Source of the DNA: UBA7672 sp040398425
GTDB taxonomy: Bacteria; Pseudomonadota; Alphaproteobacteria; Caulobacterales; Hyphomonadaceae
Direction of reading: 5' to 3'
Length of the DNA: 64,000 nucleotides
Assembly (NCBI GenBank): GCA_040398425.1
Contig: JBBATZ010000010.1
Span: 1-64,000 of the forward strand
In this document: one piece after another, positions 42,587 to 51,072 of the stretch
How the letters are laid out: each line of letters begins with the position of its first letter
Position numbering within the stretch: position 1 is the stretch's first letter
The notes under the pieces: generated by a model
Told to the model about the DNA's origin: nothing
The model's input: only the letters and a program-made list of their open reading frames with translations
Databases searched by the model: none
Made by a program: the position numbers and the translations under genes

Positions 42587-43519
42587 CTACTCGTACCCGC
42601 TGTCCTCGAGCATGCTCGCATAGCGGTGCACCATGTTCTTGACGTTCATCAAGTGCGAGAGGTCGCCCGTGCGCATGGCGTAGGCGGCGAACTTCACGGG
42701 GCTGGCCCAGTAATACATCTCCGCCTGGTCGGCCATCCGCGGCCACGTCATGCCGCCGGCGAATTCATAGCGGCGGATAAGGTCTTCGAGCGCCTCACGG
42801 CCCGCCGCTGCGAAGTACAGTGTGAAGTCTGCGGCGGGGTCCGTTACTTCGGCGTTCGACCAGTCGTCAAGCGCCACAACCCTGTAGTCGGCGTCGACGA
42901 AGATGTGCGGGTGATAGATATCGCCATTGATCAGCGAGACATGCTCCGGCCAGAAGCTGTCGTCGTCGATCCACTTCTGCCACAGGCCCCACATCTTCTC
43001 CGGTACGGCGGCGAGCGTATTGCACTCGTCCATCCGTTGCCTCATCCGCTTGCGTGCTTCTTCGGCTGTGACGATCGGAATACCTGCCGCCGCCGCCGCG
43101 CTGACATCGATCGCGTGCAGCTTGGCCAGTATCCGCGCGAGACTTTCCGGCAGGGTCTGCGGCAAGCTCGCTTGCGGCAGGCGCCAGATCAGTTCGCCCA
43201 GCAGCGGATCGACTTCCGCCGCCGGAATGCCCGGCAGTACGCGATAAGCGATCAACTTGTCGGAATAGATCTGCCAATCGGGAATGACGACCGGAACCTT
43301 GCCGCGCACAAAGTCGAGTACGCACTTTTCATTGCGCGCCTGCGCCTGCACGTCGCCGCGCCGTGGCGCACGGAGCATCCAGTAGGAGCCCTGCACGTCA
43401 CGCGCGGTCGCCGCGAAGTACTCAGCGTCGCTGCCGCTGACGCGCAACATCGAGGCATCCCTGTCGAGCTCGATATTGTGCGCAGCCGCCAGCTGCTTGA
43501 AGTCAGGTGCAGTCGACAA
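42587..43519 (-). CDS. Macrolide 2'-phosphotransferase-like kinase (APH fold)
   Basis: This encodes 310 residues. It aligns by eye with Mph enzymes along its length: YWMLRAPRRGDV (nucleotide-binding Lys/Arg region), VPVVIPDWQIYSDKLIAYRVLPG, LARILAKLHAID, LINGDIYHPHIFVD, and DDWSNAEVTDPAADF. In Mph and APH kinases the catalytic loop reads HGD; here it is NGD (residues 198-200), with the catalytic Asp200 kept. The metal-binding Asp is in ALDDWS. It could be a genuine macrolide kinase or a chromosomal kinase with another substrate; resistance cannot be inferred from sequence alone. Confidence 0.8.
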   Translation of the reverse strand: MSTAPDFKQLAAAHNIELDRDASMLRVSGSDAEYFAATARDVQGSYWMLRAPRRGDVQAQARNEKCVLDFVRGKVPVVIPDWQIYSDKLIAYRVLPGIPAAEVDPLLGELIWRLPQASLPQTLPESLARILAKLHAIDVSAAAAAGIPIVTAEEARKRMRQRMDECNTLAAVPEKMWGLWQKWIDDDSFWPEHVSLINGDIYHPHIFVDADYRVVALDDWSNAEVTDPAADFTLYFAAAGREALEDLIRRYEFAGGMTWPRMADQAEMYYWASPVKFAAYAMRTGDLSHLMNVKNMVHRYASMLEDSGYE

Positions 43520-43560
43520 TGCGGGTCTCCGTAGTTCCCAGCCCGCTTAAAATGACAGGA

Positions 43561-44346
43561 TCAGGCTTCGTTTTTCCAGACCGGTTTGCGTTTCTCGGCG
43601 AACGCCTTAGGGCCTTCCTTGTGGTCGGCTGACGACAACAGCTTCGCGACGCCCGGGATCTTTGTCTCGAAGGCGGTCTTCAGGTCCGCGATGGTGAGGC
43701 CGGTCAGCACCGTTTCCTTGGTCGCCTTGATCGCCATCGGAGAGCATTCCAGCATCATGCCGGCCCAGCGCTTGGCCTCCTCGAGCGCCTTGCCCTGCGG
43801 GACCACGTCGGTGACGAAGCCGATCTCCTTGCCTTCCGCCGCCGAAACGACGCGGCCCGTCAGCATCATGCCCATCGCCTTCTTCAGCGGGACCTGCCTG
43901 GGCAGGCGGTGCATGCCCGACGCCAGCGCGGCGAAACCCACCTTGGGCTCGGGCAGCGCAAACTTGGCGTTCTCGGCCGCGATGATGATGTCCGCCGCCA
44001 GCGCGATCTCGAACCCGCCGCCCATCGCAAAGCCATTTACGGCAGCGATCACCGGCTTGTAGAGGTCATACCGTGAGGTCAGCCCCCCGAACCCCGAGGA
44101 CGGCATCGGAACGGGCGATTTCTGGCCGGAGGCCGCGAATTTGAGGTCGTTGCCAGCCGAGAACGCTTTTTCTCCAGCGCCGGTGACGATTGCGACCCAC
44201 AGCTCGGGATTGACGGCGAATTCGTCGAAAGCCCTGCCCATTTCGGCATTTGCCATCGGATGCAGACAATTCAGCTGATCCGGACGGTTGATCGTGACGA
44301 TGAAAAGCCGGCCGTCCGTCTCGGTCGTGATGAACTCGTAGCTCAT
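43561..44346 (-). CDS. Enoyl-CoA hydratase/isomerase family protein
   Basis: This encodes 261 residues of the crotonase fold. The oxyanion-hole segments are KAFSAGNDLKF and GFAMGGGFEIALAADIIIAAE; the acidic residue of FEIALA and the one in LPEPKVGFAA are candidate catalytic glutamates. The PEPKVG and GMHRLPRQV style resembles carnitinyl-CoA dehydratase-like members. It could act in fatty-acid or aromatic degradation; the substrate is not determined by context, as neighbours are unrelated. Confidence 0.88.
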   Translation of the reverse strand: MSYEFITTETDGRLFIVTINRPDQLNCLHPMANAEMGRAFDEFAVNPELWVAIVTGAGEKAFSAGNDLKFAASGQKSPVPMPSSGFGGLTSRYDLYKPVIAAVNGFAMGGGFEIALAADIIIAAENAKFALPEPKVGFAALASGMHRLPRQVPLKKAMGMMLTGRVVSAAEGKEIGFVTDVVPQGKALEEAKRWAGMMLECSPMAIKATKETVLTGLTIADLKTAFETKIPGVAKLLSSADHKEGPKAFAEKRKPVWKNEA

Positions 44347-44439
44347 GGAATCCCTCCTGCAGTCTTTCGTTTACCTTTAGACAAGGTGCTTTCCCCTACA
44401 ACTAGCCCTAAAGGGTGGAATGCGGAACACGCTGTCTAA

Positions 44440-45036
44440 ATGACCGATACGCTGGAACTCCGGCAGCCTGTGGATTCAGGCGAAGAGACTGGGACGGAGC
44501 CCGCTCCGCCCCCGTTCGAGGGCGTGAAGTGGCGCATCAAGATCGCCGACAAGGAATACGGCCCCTACCCCCGCACCCGCCTGATCGATTTCCTGAAAGA
44601 GGGCCGGGTCCAGGCTGGCACCTTCATCGCCTGCGGGACGGATACGGAGTATCAACGCGCCGACTGTCACCCCAACCTGCGCTGGGACTTCAAGGGGCCG
44701 AAGAAGCGCAAGTTCGGCGATCCCCGGCTCGACGTCGGCGAGGTGGAAGTGCCCATCTGCAACTACTTCATCGCAGCCCGCCTTCTCGCAGGGAATGAGC
44801 GCTTCGAACGTGTACTGCGTGAAGCTGGGAAGATGACCCGCGCCGCTGGCGACATGTGGGTGGTGCGCTCCCGCCACACGATCCAGCAGCTACGCAGTCA
44901 GCTCACACTTGCGGTTAAGCCGCATGAGCACTTCATCATCGTCAACGCCTCGAAGGACCGGCTCGCCTGGTACAATATCGGCGTCGAGAACGATATCGCC
45001 GTTCGCGGCGTGTGGGATGCTGACGAAGTTCAGTAG
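44440..45036 (+). CDS. GYF_2-like domain protein of unknown function
   Basis: This encodes 198 residues. After a disordered N-terminus, WRIKIADKEYGPYPRTRLIDFLKEGRVQAGTFI fits the GYF_2 module (aromatic, YGPY, helix, then variable strand). The C-terminal half (NYFIAARLLAGNERFERVLREAG...MWVVRSRHTIQQLRSQL...FIIVNASKDRLAWYNIG) looks like a separate alpha/beta domain I cannot assign. No membrane span or signal peptide is seen. Confidence 0.65.
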   Translation: MTDTLELRQPVDSGEETGTEPAPPPFEGVKWRIKIADKEYGPYPRTRLIDFLKEGRVQAGTFIACGTDTEYQRADCHPNLRWDFKGPKKRKFGDPRLDVGEVEVPICNYFIAARLLAGNERFERVLREAGKMTRAAGDMWVVRSRHTIQQLRSQLTLAVKPHEHFIIVNASKDRLAWYNIGVENDIAVRGVWDADEVQ

Positions 45037-45107
45037 GTCGCCTGATCCATCTCGATGCGCTATCAGGGCCTGCGTGTTCGTTCGACGCGCACAGGAGTCG
45101 CCCCACC

Positions 45108-45809
45108 TTGGCCCGCAGCAAGTCTCATATTGAACGTCATGCCTCCGAACGCATCGGCTGGCTGCGCGCCGCTGTCCTCGGCGCCAATGACGGCATTATC
45201 TCGACCGCCAGCCTGATCGTCGGTGTCGCTGCCTCGCATGCAGACCGCAGCGCGGTTCTTGTTGCGGGCAGCGCAGGCCTGATCGCGGGGGCCTTGTCGA
45301 TGGCCGCCGGCGAGTATGTCTCGGTGAGTTCACAGTCCGACGCTGAGCAGGCCGACCTCGCGCGCGAGAAGCGCGAGCTGGCCGAGATGCCTGAGATGGA
45401 GCGTCAGGAGCTGACGCAGATCTATGTCGAGCGAGGACTGACGCCCGAACTGGCGCGGCAGGTGGCCGACCAGCTCACCGCGAAAGACGCCCTCGGCGCG
45501 CACGCTCGCGATGAACTCGGAATCTCGGCGCTGACCGAGGCCCGCCCCGTGCAGGCCGCCATCGCCTCCGCGCTGTCGTTTACCGTAGGCGCCGCCATGC
45601 CCTTGGCGGTCGCTGCGCTCGCCCCCAATCCGGGGACGGAGCTGCCGGTCGGCGTCGCCTCCGTACTGTTCCTCGGAGTTCTAGGCTGGCTTGGCGCCTG
45701 GGCTGGTGGGGCCAAGCCCGCCAAACCCCTGATACGCGTGGTTTTCTGGGGCGCCGTCGCCATGGTCGTCACCGCCGGGATCGGCCGGCTGTTCGGCGCG
45801 GTGGTTTGA
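45108..45809 (+). CDS. VIT1/CCC1-family membrane transporter
   Basis: This encodes 233 residues from TTG, with AGGAG ten bases upstream. Characteristic family segments are WLRAAVLGANDGIISTASLIVGVA, GALSMAAGEYVSVSSQSDAEQADL, the cytoplasmic metal-binding helix loop rich in Glu (REKRELAEMPEMERQEL), and the two C-terminal helix pairs. VIT proteins move Fe(II) or Mn(II) out of the cytosol. The direction and metal here are inferred from eukaryotic relatives. Confidence 0.92.
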   Translation: MARSKSHIERHASERIGWLRAAVLGANDGIISTASLIVGVAASHADRSAVLVAGSAGLIAGALSMAAGEYVSVSSQSDAEQADLAREKRELAEMPEMERQELTQIYVERGLTPELARQVADQLTAKDALGAHARDELGISALTEARPVQAAIASALSFTVGAAMPLAVAALAPNPGTELPVGVASVLFLGVLGWLGAWAGGAKPAKPLIRVVFWGAVAMVVTAGIGRLFGAVV

Positions 45810-45945
45810 CGCTGCCTGCCGCAGCCCGGCACTGACCGCTGGATTTTATCCACAATTGCTGTATGGCAGCGCGTCCACACCCGGCCTCCCACCTGCGTCC
45901 TGTTTCCCGCAATCGGGACGGCCCGCCCGATACGAAACGATTCCC

Positions 45946-48282
45946 ATGCCCTTCCCCGCTGTCCATCCCGCGCTTGACCGCGCCCTTTCCGCGCGTGGTT
46001 ATGCTGAGCCGACGCCTGTCCAGCTCGCTGTCGTCGAAGCCGACCAGAACCCGGATCGTCGCAATGCCGACCTGCTGGTCTCCGCCCAGACCGGTTCGGG
46101 CAAGACGGTAGCCTTTGGCCTCGCCATGGCCTCCAACCTCCTCGGTACGGCCGAGCGCTTCGAACGCGCCTCCAAGCCGCTCGCCCTAGTGATCGCGCCA
46201 ACGCGCGAACTGGCGATCCAGATCGGCCGCGAGTTCGATTGGCTCTATGCGGACACTGGCGCGAAGATCGTGCAGTGCGTCGGCGGCATGAGCGTGCGCG
46301 GCGAACAGGGCCAGCTCGAGCGCGGCGCCCACATCATCATCGGCACGCCAGGCCGCCTCAACGACCACCTCTCCAAAGGCTATCTCGATCTCACCGATCT
46401 TCGCGTCGCCGTGCTCGACGAAGCCGACGAGATGCTCGATCTGGGTTTCCGGGAAGAACTCGAAACGCTGCTGACCGCGACGCCGGAATCGCGCCGCACC
46501 CTGCTGTTCTCTGCCACAATCGCACGCGGCATTGCTTTGCTCGCGAAGAACTACCAGCGCGACGCCCTCCGCATCGATACGACCAGTGCGACCGAGCCAC
46601 ATGGCGACATCGACTATCGCGCCATCCGCATCATGCCGGGCGATGTCGAGCGCGGCGTTGTCAACGTGCTGCGTTATTATGATCCCGAACGAGCACTGGT
46701 GTTCTGCCACACACGCGAAGCCGTCCGTCACCTCCATGCCGCCCTGCGCGAGCGCGGTTTCCATGCCGTCTCGCTCTCCGGCGAGATGGGCCAGCGCGAA
46801 CGCAACGAAGCGCTGCAATCCCTGCGCGATGGCCATGCCAAAGTCTGCGTCGCGACCGACGTCGCCGCGCGCGGCCTCGACCTGCCGAATCTCAGCCTGG
46901 TCATCCACGCGGACCTGCCCACCAACAAGGCCACCCTGCTACACCGCTCGGGCCGCACCGGCCGCGCCGGCAAGAAGGGCGCGTCCGTGTTGCTCGTGCC
47001 CCACATCAAGCGCCGCCGCACCGAAGCGGTGTTGCAGTCCGCCAACATCACCGCCACCTGGGCCGGCCCGCCCAGCGCTGACGAGATTCGCGCGCAGGAT
47101 CGCCAGCGCCTGCTGCAACACCCCGCGCTGACCGCCACGATCGACGAAGACGACCAGAAGCTCGCGCGCCAGATGGCTGAAACAGTTACCGCCGAACAAC
47201 TTGCTGGCGCGCTGATCGGCCTGCTCCGTGCTGACCTGCCCGAACCTGAAGACCTCTCCGACGACGCGCGCATGCGCGACACGCAGAGTCGCGAGCCGCG
47301 TGAACGTGCCGCCCCTCAATCGCGCGCGGAGCGTGGCTTCGTGGAGTCCGAAGGTGATGGCGTCTGGTTCCGTCTCAATGTCGGCCGCAGCCGCAATGCC
47401 GATCCGAAATGGATCCTACCGCTGATCTGCCGCCTGGGTCAGGTGACCAAGGCTGAGATCGGTCCGATCCGTATCTTCGACGACGAGACGAAGTTCGAGA
47501 TCGTCGGTCGCGCTGCTTCAGCCTTTGCCGACGCGGTGAAACTCACCGGCGATGACGAAGTCCAGATCGAACCCAGCAGCGCGCCGCGCGCTGGTGAAAC
47601 AACACACCCGCTGCGCGCCAAGCGTGATGGCTTCCGCGCCGACCGCGGCCCGCGTGAAGATCGTCCCAAGCGCGACTTCGGCGATCGTCCGCCCCGCGAG
47701 AAACACGATTTCGGCGACCGACCTGCTCGCGAACCGCGAGCCGATGCGCGACCACCGCGTGAAGACTTCAAGCAGACCGGCCGCGACGAAGCCCGCGCCG
47801 CGCGCTACCAGCAGCGCGACAATGAACGCGCCAAGCTGGCGTCAGACCCGGTCTATGCGTCGCTTGGTACGCCCGAAACGACACGCCCCAGCAGCCCGCC
47901 GCCGAAGCATCCGAGCGGCATGAACCGCAAGGAGCGCCGCGACGCCGCCCGCGCCGAAGGCAAGATCGCGCCGCTGGGCGTCGAAACGCCGAACCGCTCG
48001 GAGACACCCAAGCGCACCTGGACGCCAGATGCAGACCGCGCTCCCCGCGGAGACCGCACGGAACGGCGCCCACGTCCGGATGGCGCGCGCAGCGAATACA
48101 CAAAGCCCGAGGGCTTCAAGCCGCGCGGCTCCAAGCCCGCTGACGGCAAACCGTTCAAGGCGCGTGGCGACAAGCCCTTCAAGGCCCGCGGTGACAAGCC
48201 GTTCGGCAAACCGTTCGCCGGCAAGCCTGGCGGAAAGCCCTTTCGTGGCAAGCCGGCGGGCAAGCGCGACTCGCGCGGCTGA
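45946..48282 (+). CDS. DEAD-box RNA helicase with DbpA-type RNA-binding domain and long basic tail
   Basis: This encodes 778 residues from ATG 45946. The helicase core has the Q-motif region, AQTGSGKT, PTRELAIQI, GTPGRL, VLDEADEMLDLGF, SAT, and HRSGRTGRAGKKG. A DbpA-like RNA-binding domain follows (VWFRLNVGRSRNADPKWILPLICRLG...IGPIRIFDDETKFEIVG). About 220 C-terminal residues are low complexity, rich in R, K, D, G and P, ending in KPF repeats (PFKARGDK twice, then GKPF and GKP units). It probably unwinds rRNA or mRNA structures, for instance in ribosome assembly or cold adaptation. Confidence 0.92.
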   Translation: MPFPAVHPALDRALSARGYAEPTPVQLAVVEADQNPDRRNADLLVSAQTGSGKTVAFGLAMASNLLGTAERFERASKPLALVIAPTRELAIQIGREFDWLYADTGAKIVQCVGGMSVRGEQGQLERGAHIIIGTPGRLNDHLSKGYLDLTDLRVAVLDEADEMLDLGFREELETLLTATPESRRTLLFSATIARGIALLAKNYQRDALRIDTTSATEPHGDIDYRAIRIMPGDVERGVVNVLRYYDPERALVFCHTREAVRHLHAALRERGFHAVSLSGEMGQRERNEALQSLRDGHAKVCVATDVAARGLDLPNLSLVIHADLPTNKATLLHRSGRTGRAGKKGASVLLVPHIKRRRTEAVLQSANITATWAGPPSADEIRAQDRQRLLQHPALTATIDEDDQKLARQMAETVTAEQLAGALIGLLRADLPEPEDLSDDARMRDTQSREPRERAAPQSRAERGFVESEGDGVWFRLNVGRSRNADPKWILPLICRLGQVTKAEIGPIRIFDDETKFEIVGRAASAFADAVKLTGDDEVQIEPSSAPRAGETTHPLRAKRDGFRADRGPREDRPKRDFGDRPPREKHDFGDRPAREPRADARPPREDFKQTGRDEARAARYQQRDNERAKLASDPVYASLGTPETTRPSSPPPKHPSGMNRKERRDAARAEGKIAPLGVETPNRSETPKRTWTPDADRAPRGDRTERRPRPDGARSEYTKPEGFKPRGSKPADGKPFKARGDKPFKARGDKPFGKPFAGKPGGKPFRGKPAGKRDSRG

Positions 48283-48297
48283 CCGCGAAGTCGAGCC

Positions 48298-49281
48298 TCA
48301 GCCAATCGATTGCGCAGCAATCTCGAACGACCGCAGCCGCTTCTGGTGATCCCAGATCGAGCCCGTGACCATCAGCTCATCCGCGCCCGTGCGCGCGATG
48401 AAATCGGCGATGCCGCGTTTGACTTTTTCAGGACCGCCCACCACCGAACATGACAGCGCCTGCGCAATGCCGTGCTCCACCATCGGATCAAGCTGCAGAC
48501 CAGCCTTGGGCGGCGGCATCTTGCCGGGTCGACCGAGGCGCAGGTTGGCGAAGGCCTGCTGGATCGATGTGAACTGCAGCTTGGCGTCCTCGTCCGTCTC
48601 GGCGGCGATGACATTGAGCCCCAGCATTACATACGGCTCCTGCAAGCGCGGAGAGGGTTGGAAGCGCTCGCGGTAGATGTGGATTGCATCCATCATGTCG
48701 CCGGGCGCGAAGTGAGATGCGAACGCGTAAGGTAATCCGAGATGCGCGGCGAGTTGGGCGCCAAACGTCGATGAACCGAGAATCCACATGTCCACCTGGG
48801 CCCCTGACCCCGGCACGGCCTGAATCGTCTGGCCAGGCACCGGGGGCTCGAACCAGTTCATCAGCTCCACGACGTCCTGCGGGAATGTGTCCGCCCCGCC
48901 CATGTAGCGGCGCAGCGCTCGCATGGTGGCCTGATCCGTTCCTGGCGCACGGCCTAGTCCTAGATCAATTCGGCCGGGGTGAAGCTCCGCCAGCGTGCCG
49001 AAAGCCTCGGCCACCATCAGCGGCGCATGATTGGGCAGCATGATGCCGCCCGAGCCGACGCGGATCGTGCTGGTGCCTGCCGCAACATGTGCGATCACCA
49101 CAGCTGTCGCGGCGCTGGCGATCCCCGGCATGTTGTGGTGCTCCGCCAGCCAGAACCGGTTGTAGCCCAGTTTCTCGGCATGGCGTGCCAGATCGAGGCT
49201 GTTCTGCAACGCCTCCCGGACGGTTGAGCCTTCGACGACAGGGGCGAGATCAAGAACGGATAGCTTTGTCATGGCCGACAT
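48298..49281 (-). CDS. Luciferase-like flavin oxidoreductase (LLM class, MsnO8-type)
   Basis: This encodes 327 residues with the TIM-barrel family signatures VLDLAPVVEG, LARHAEKLGYNRFWLAEHHNMPGIASAA, IRVGSGGIMLPNHAPLMVAE, HPGRIDLGLGRAPGTD and WILGSSTFGAQLAAHLGLPYAFASHFAPG. These use FMNH2 and oxygen or F420 in different lineages; this subgroup is FMN-linked. The substrate is unknown. It converges with the helicase gene across 15 bases. Confidence 0.9.
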   Translation of the reverse strand: MSAMTKLSVLDLAPVVEGSTVREALQNSLDLARHAEKLGYNRFWLAEHHNMPGIASAATAVVIAHVAAGTSTIRVGSGGIMLPNHAPLMVAEAFGTLAELHPGRIDLGLGRAPGTDQATMRALRRYMGGADTFPQDVVELMNWFEPPVPGQTIQAVPGSGAQVDMWILGSSTFGAQLAAHLGLPYAFASHFAPGDMMDAIHIYRERFQPSPRLQEPYVMLGLNVIAAETDEDAKLQFTSIQQAFANLRLGRPGKMPPPKAGLQLDPMVEHGIAQALSCSVVGGPEKVKRGIADFIARTGADELMVTGSIWDHQKRLRSFEIAAQSIG

Positions 49282-49308
49282 ATAGGCGTTACCTCGCGAG
49301 GCGCTAGG

Positions 49309-50121
49309 ATGCGGAACTCAATGACGGGTGCAGATTCGGTGACAGAAGCAGACGGCATGGGTCCTAAGGGCATGGCTGCCGCGCATATCGCGCGCGAATT
49401 CTTCGGCGTGCAGCTGCATTACGCCGATGTGCTGTCAGCAAAGGCAGGCATCCCCCTTGTCGAGTCGATAACCTTTCACACCAATTTTCACCGGCTCTTT
49501 GCCTACGGAAACCTGTCCAAACAGCCCGCCGATCCGGGTTTCCTGAACCTTGCAGAACGGGTCGCCGAAATCCGCGAACCTGACGGCCAACTCGACGTGT
49601 TGGTTGACGCCTATGCCGATCGCCCGCCAGACCCATGGCCGTCGGACCGATTCCAGTTCGGCAATCACTTCGCCTGCGAAGCGCCGACCGACTCTGGCGT
49701 CGTCCGCATCCATTTTCGCAATCGCTTCAACGAAGACGCGCACGGCCCGCTGCACGCCTCCAATTTCGAAAAGCGTCGCGCAGAATTGACAACGATGTTC
49801 GCGACAATCGTGAAGCGTTGGCCAGAGTCAAAAGCCATCGTCGGCCAGTCTTGGCTTTACAACACGCAAGGCTATCGCCGCCTTTTCCCGGCCGCCTATT
49901 CTGACTCACGCACGCCGGTCACCGGTCCGCGCGCCATCCATGGGCTGTCGACCTGGGGGCAGTTCCTCGATTTCCGCGGGCGCGCCAAGCCGGCCATTGT
50001 TGAGGCGTTCAAACGCAACCTCGACGCGTTGAATATCGAACAGCCCTGGCTCAGCTTCCCTTGCCAGGTGTTCACCACAACAGCGCCGATCGAAGCTTTC
50101 CGAGATGAGTACGGCGTCTAA
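49309..50121 (+). CDS. Conserved hypothetical protein
   Basis: This encodes 270 residues from ATG 49309 (ATG 49321 is possible). It is soluble, with no signal peptide, spans or repeats. Well-formed segments such as IPLVESITFHTNFHRLFAYGNL, VVRIHFRNRFNEDAHGPLHASN, SWLYNTQGYRRLFPAAY and STWGQFLDFRGRAKP suggest a real folded protein, but I recognise no family. It converges with the carbonic-anhydrase gene, overlapping it by four bases. Confidence 0.7.
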   Translation: MRNSMTGADSVTEADGMGPKGMAAAHIAREFFGVQLHYADVLSAKAGIPLVESITFHTNFHRLFAYGNLSKQPADPGFLNLAERVAEIREPDGQLDVLVDAYADRPPDPWPSDRFQFGNHFACEAPTDSGVVRIHFRNRFNEDAHGPLHASNFEKRRAELTTMFATIVKRWPESKAIVGQSWLYNTQGYRRLFPAAYSDSRTPVTGPRAIHGLSTWGQFLDFRGRAKPAIVEAFKRNLDALNIEQPWLSFPCQVFTTTAPIEAFRDEYGV

Positions 50122-50642
50122 CCGATCCGCGTCAGGCCTTTGGCATAGCGCTTCCAGTTCTCGACATAGTGCAGCGCCGAACCCGTGATGTCCTGGATCT
50201 GCTGTTCCGTCAGTTCACGTACAACCTTGCCGGGGGCGCCCATCACCATCGAACCGTCAGGAATCACCTTGCCTTCCGTGATCAGCGAGTTCGCGCCGAT
50301 CAGGCAGTTCTTCCCGATCTTGGCGCCATTGAGGATGATCGAACCGATCCCGATCAGCGTGTTCTCCCCGATCGTGCAGCCATGCATCATCACCATATGG
50401 CCAATCGTGCAGTTGGCGCCGATGGTCAGCGGCATGCCGACATCGGTGTGAAGCACCGAACCGTCCTGGATGTTGGTGTTCTCGCCGATGGTGATCGGAT
50501 CGTTGTCGCCACGCAGGGTTGCGTTGAACCAGATGCTGGCGTTCTTCTTCAGGATCACGCGCCCCATCACGCTGGCGCTTTCGGCGATCCAGTGATCGCC
50601 CTCCGCCTCGGGCCGCACGCCATCAAGATCGTAGATCGCCAT
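50118..50642 (-). CDS. Gamma carbonic anhydrase-family protein
   Basis: This encodes 174 residues of a left-handed beta-helix (repeating IG.N..I and similar hexapeptides). The three zinc histidines of the family are at residues 65 (VLHTD), 82 and 87 (IGHMVMMHG). The C-terminal helix (LTEQQIQDITGSALHYVENWKRY) is typical of the YrdA/PaaY group. Activity as carbonic anhydrase is plausible but many relatives are inactive. It diverges from phoH over 430 bases. Confidence 0.92.
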   Translation of the reverse strand: MAIYDLDGVRPEAEGDHWIAESASVMGRVILKKNASIWFNATLRGDNDPITIGENTNIQDGSVLHTDVGMPLTIGANCTIGHMVMMHGCTIGENTLIGIGSIILNGAKIGKNCLIGANSLITEGKVIPDGSMVMGAPGKVVRELTEQQIQDITGSALHYVENWKRYAKGLTRIG

Positions 50643-51072
50643 CCCATTGTTCCTTTTCGGTCACGCTCACGCACGAAGTAATCCAGCAACTGCAAACGAC
50701 TCGAAACGCGGCGCCGCTGTCATGCCACTGCAACAATCCGCGCCGAAACAGGCAAACACGCAGTCGGCGCGGAACTGTATCTTTATAGTTCCGTTAATGC
50801 CGTTCTAGTCTACTGCTAGGAAAGCTGATTCGATGTCGACCGCCGCTGGCGCTGATCGGAATCGAGAACGGGGAAATGGATTGAGTCGACCGCACACGGT
50901 TGCACCATCCTTCTACGCTGCAGCAGGCCGCCTCATGCGGCGGCCGCCACCACCCATAATTGCTGCATCCCGGCTCAATCTGAACCGGCTCGTCCAACGC
51001 CGCGGCGCCTCACAGGCCTGCGGTGTTTTTGTTTTCTGCCTGCCTCACACCGACTGACAGAGGAGTACCTCC
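50643..51072. other. 430-base divergent intergenic region with a stress promoter
   Basis: Apart from the EcfG-type promoter (50771-50795) it holds a GC-rich hairpin GGCCGCC-N6-GGCGGCC (50926-50945). A 74-codon open frame at 50833-51057 has AGGAAAG upstream, but its sequence (arginine- and proline-rich, no recognisable domain) is unconvincing. A small RNA or leader of phoH is equally possible. Confidence 0.45.
50771..50795 (+). promoter_or_regulatory. Exact EcfG-type promoter upstream of phoH or of an unannotated transcript
   Basis: GGAAC, 16 bases and CGTT match the general stress consensus exactly. The same bases also contain a GGAACTGTA-TCTT-TATAGTTCC hairpin (50771-50792). The nearest supported gene downstream is phoH, 278 bases away, so a small RNA or short peptide could be the first product. 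Confidence 0.55.

Noticed and set aside
48120..48270. Short DNA repeats at the end of the helicase gene as a CRISPR-like array
   Set aside because: The repeats are in frame and encode KPF-type protein repeats without unique spacers of constant length.
50833..51057. 74-codon frame just downstream of the EcfG-type promoter at 50771
   Set aside because: The position is tempting, but the sequence is Arg- and Pro-rich without domain or signal; I keep only the promoter.
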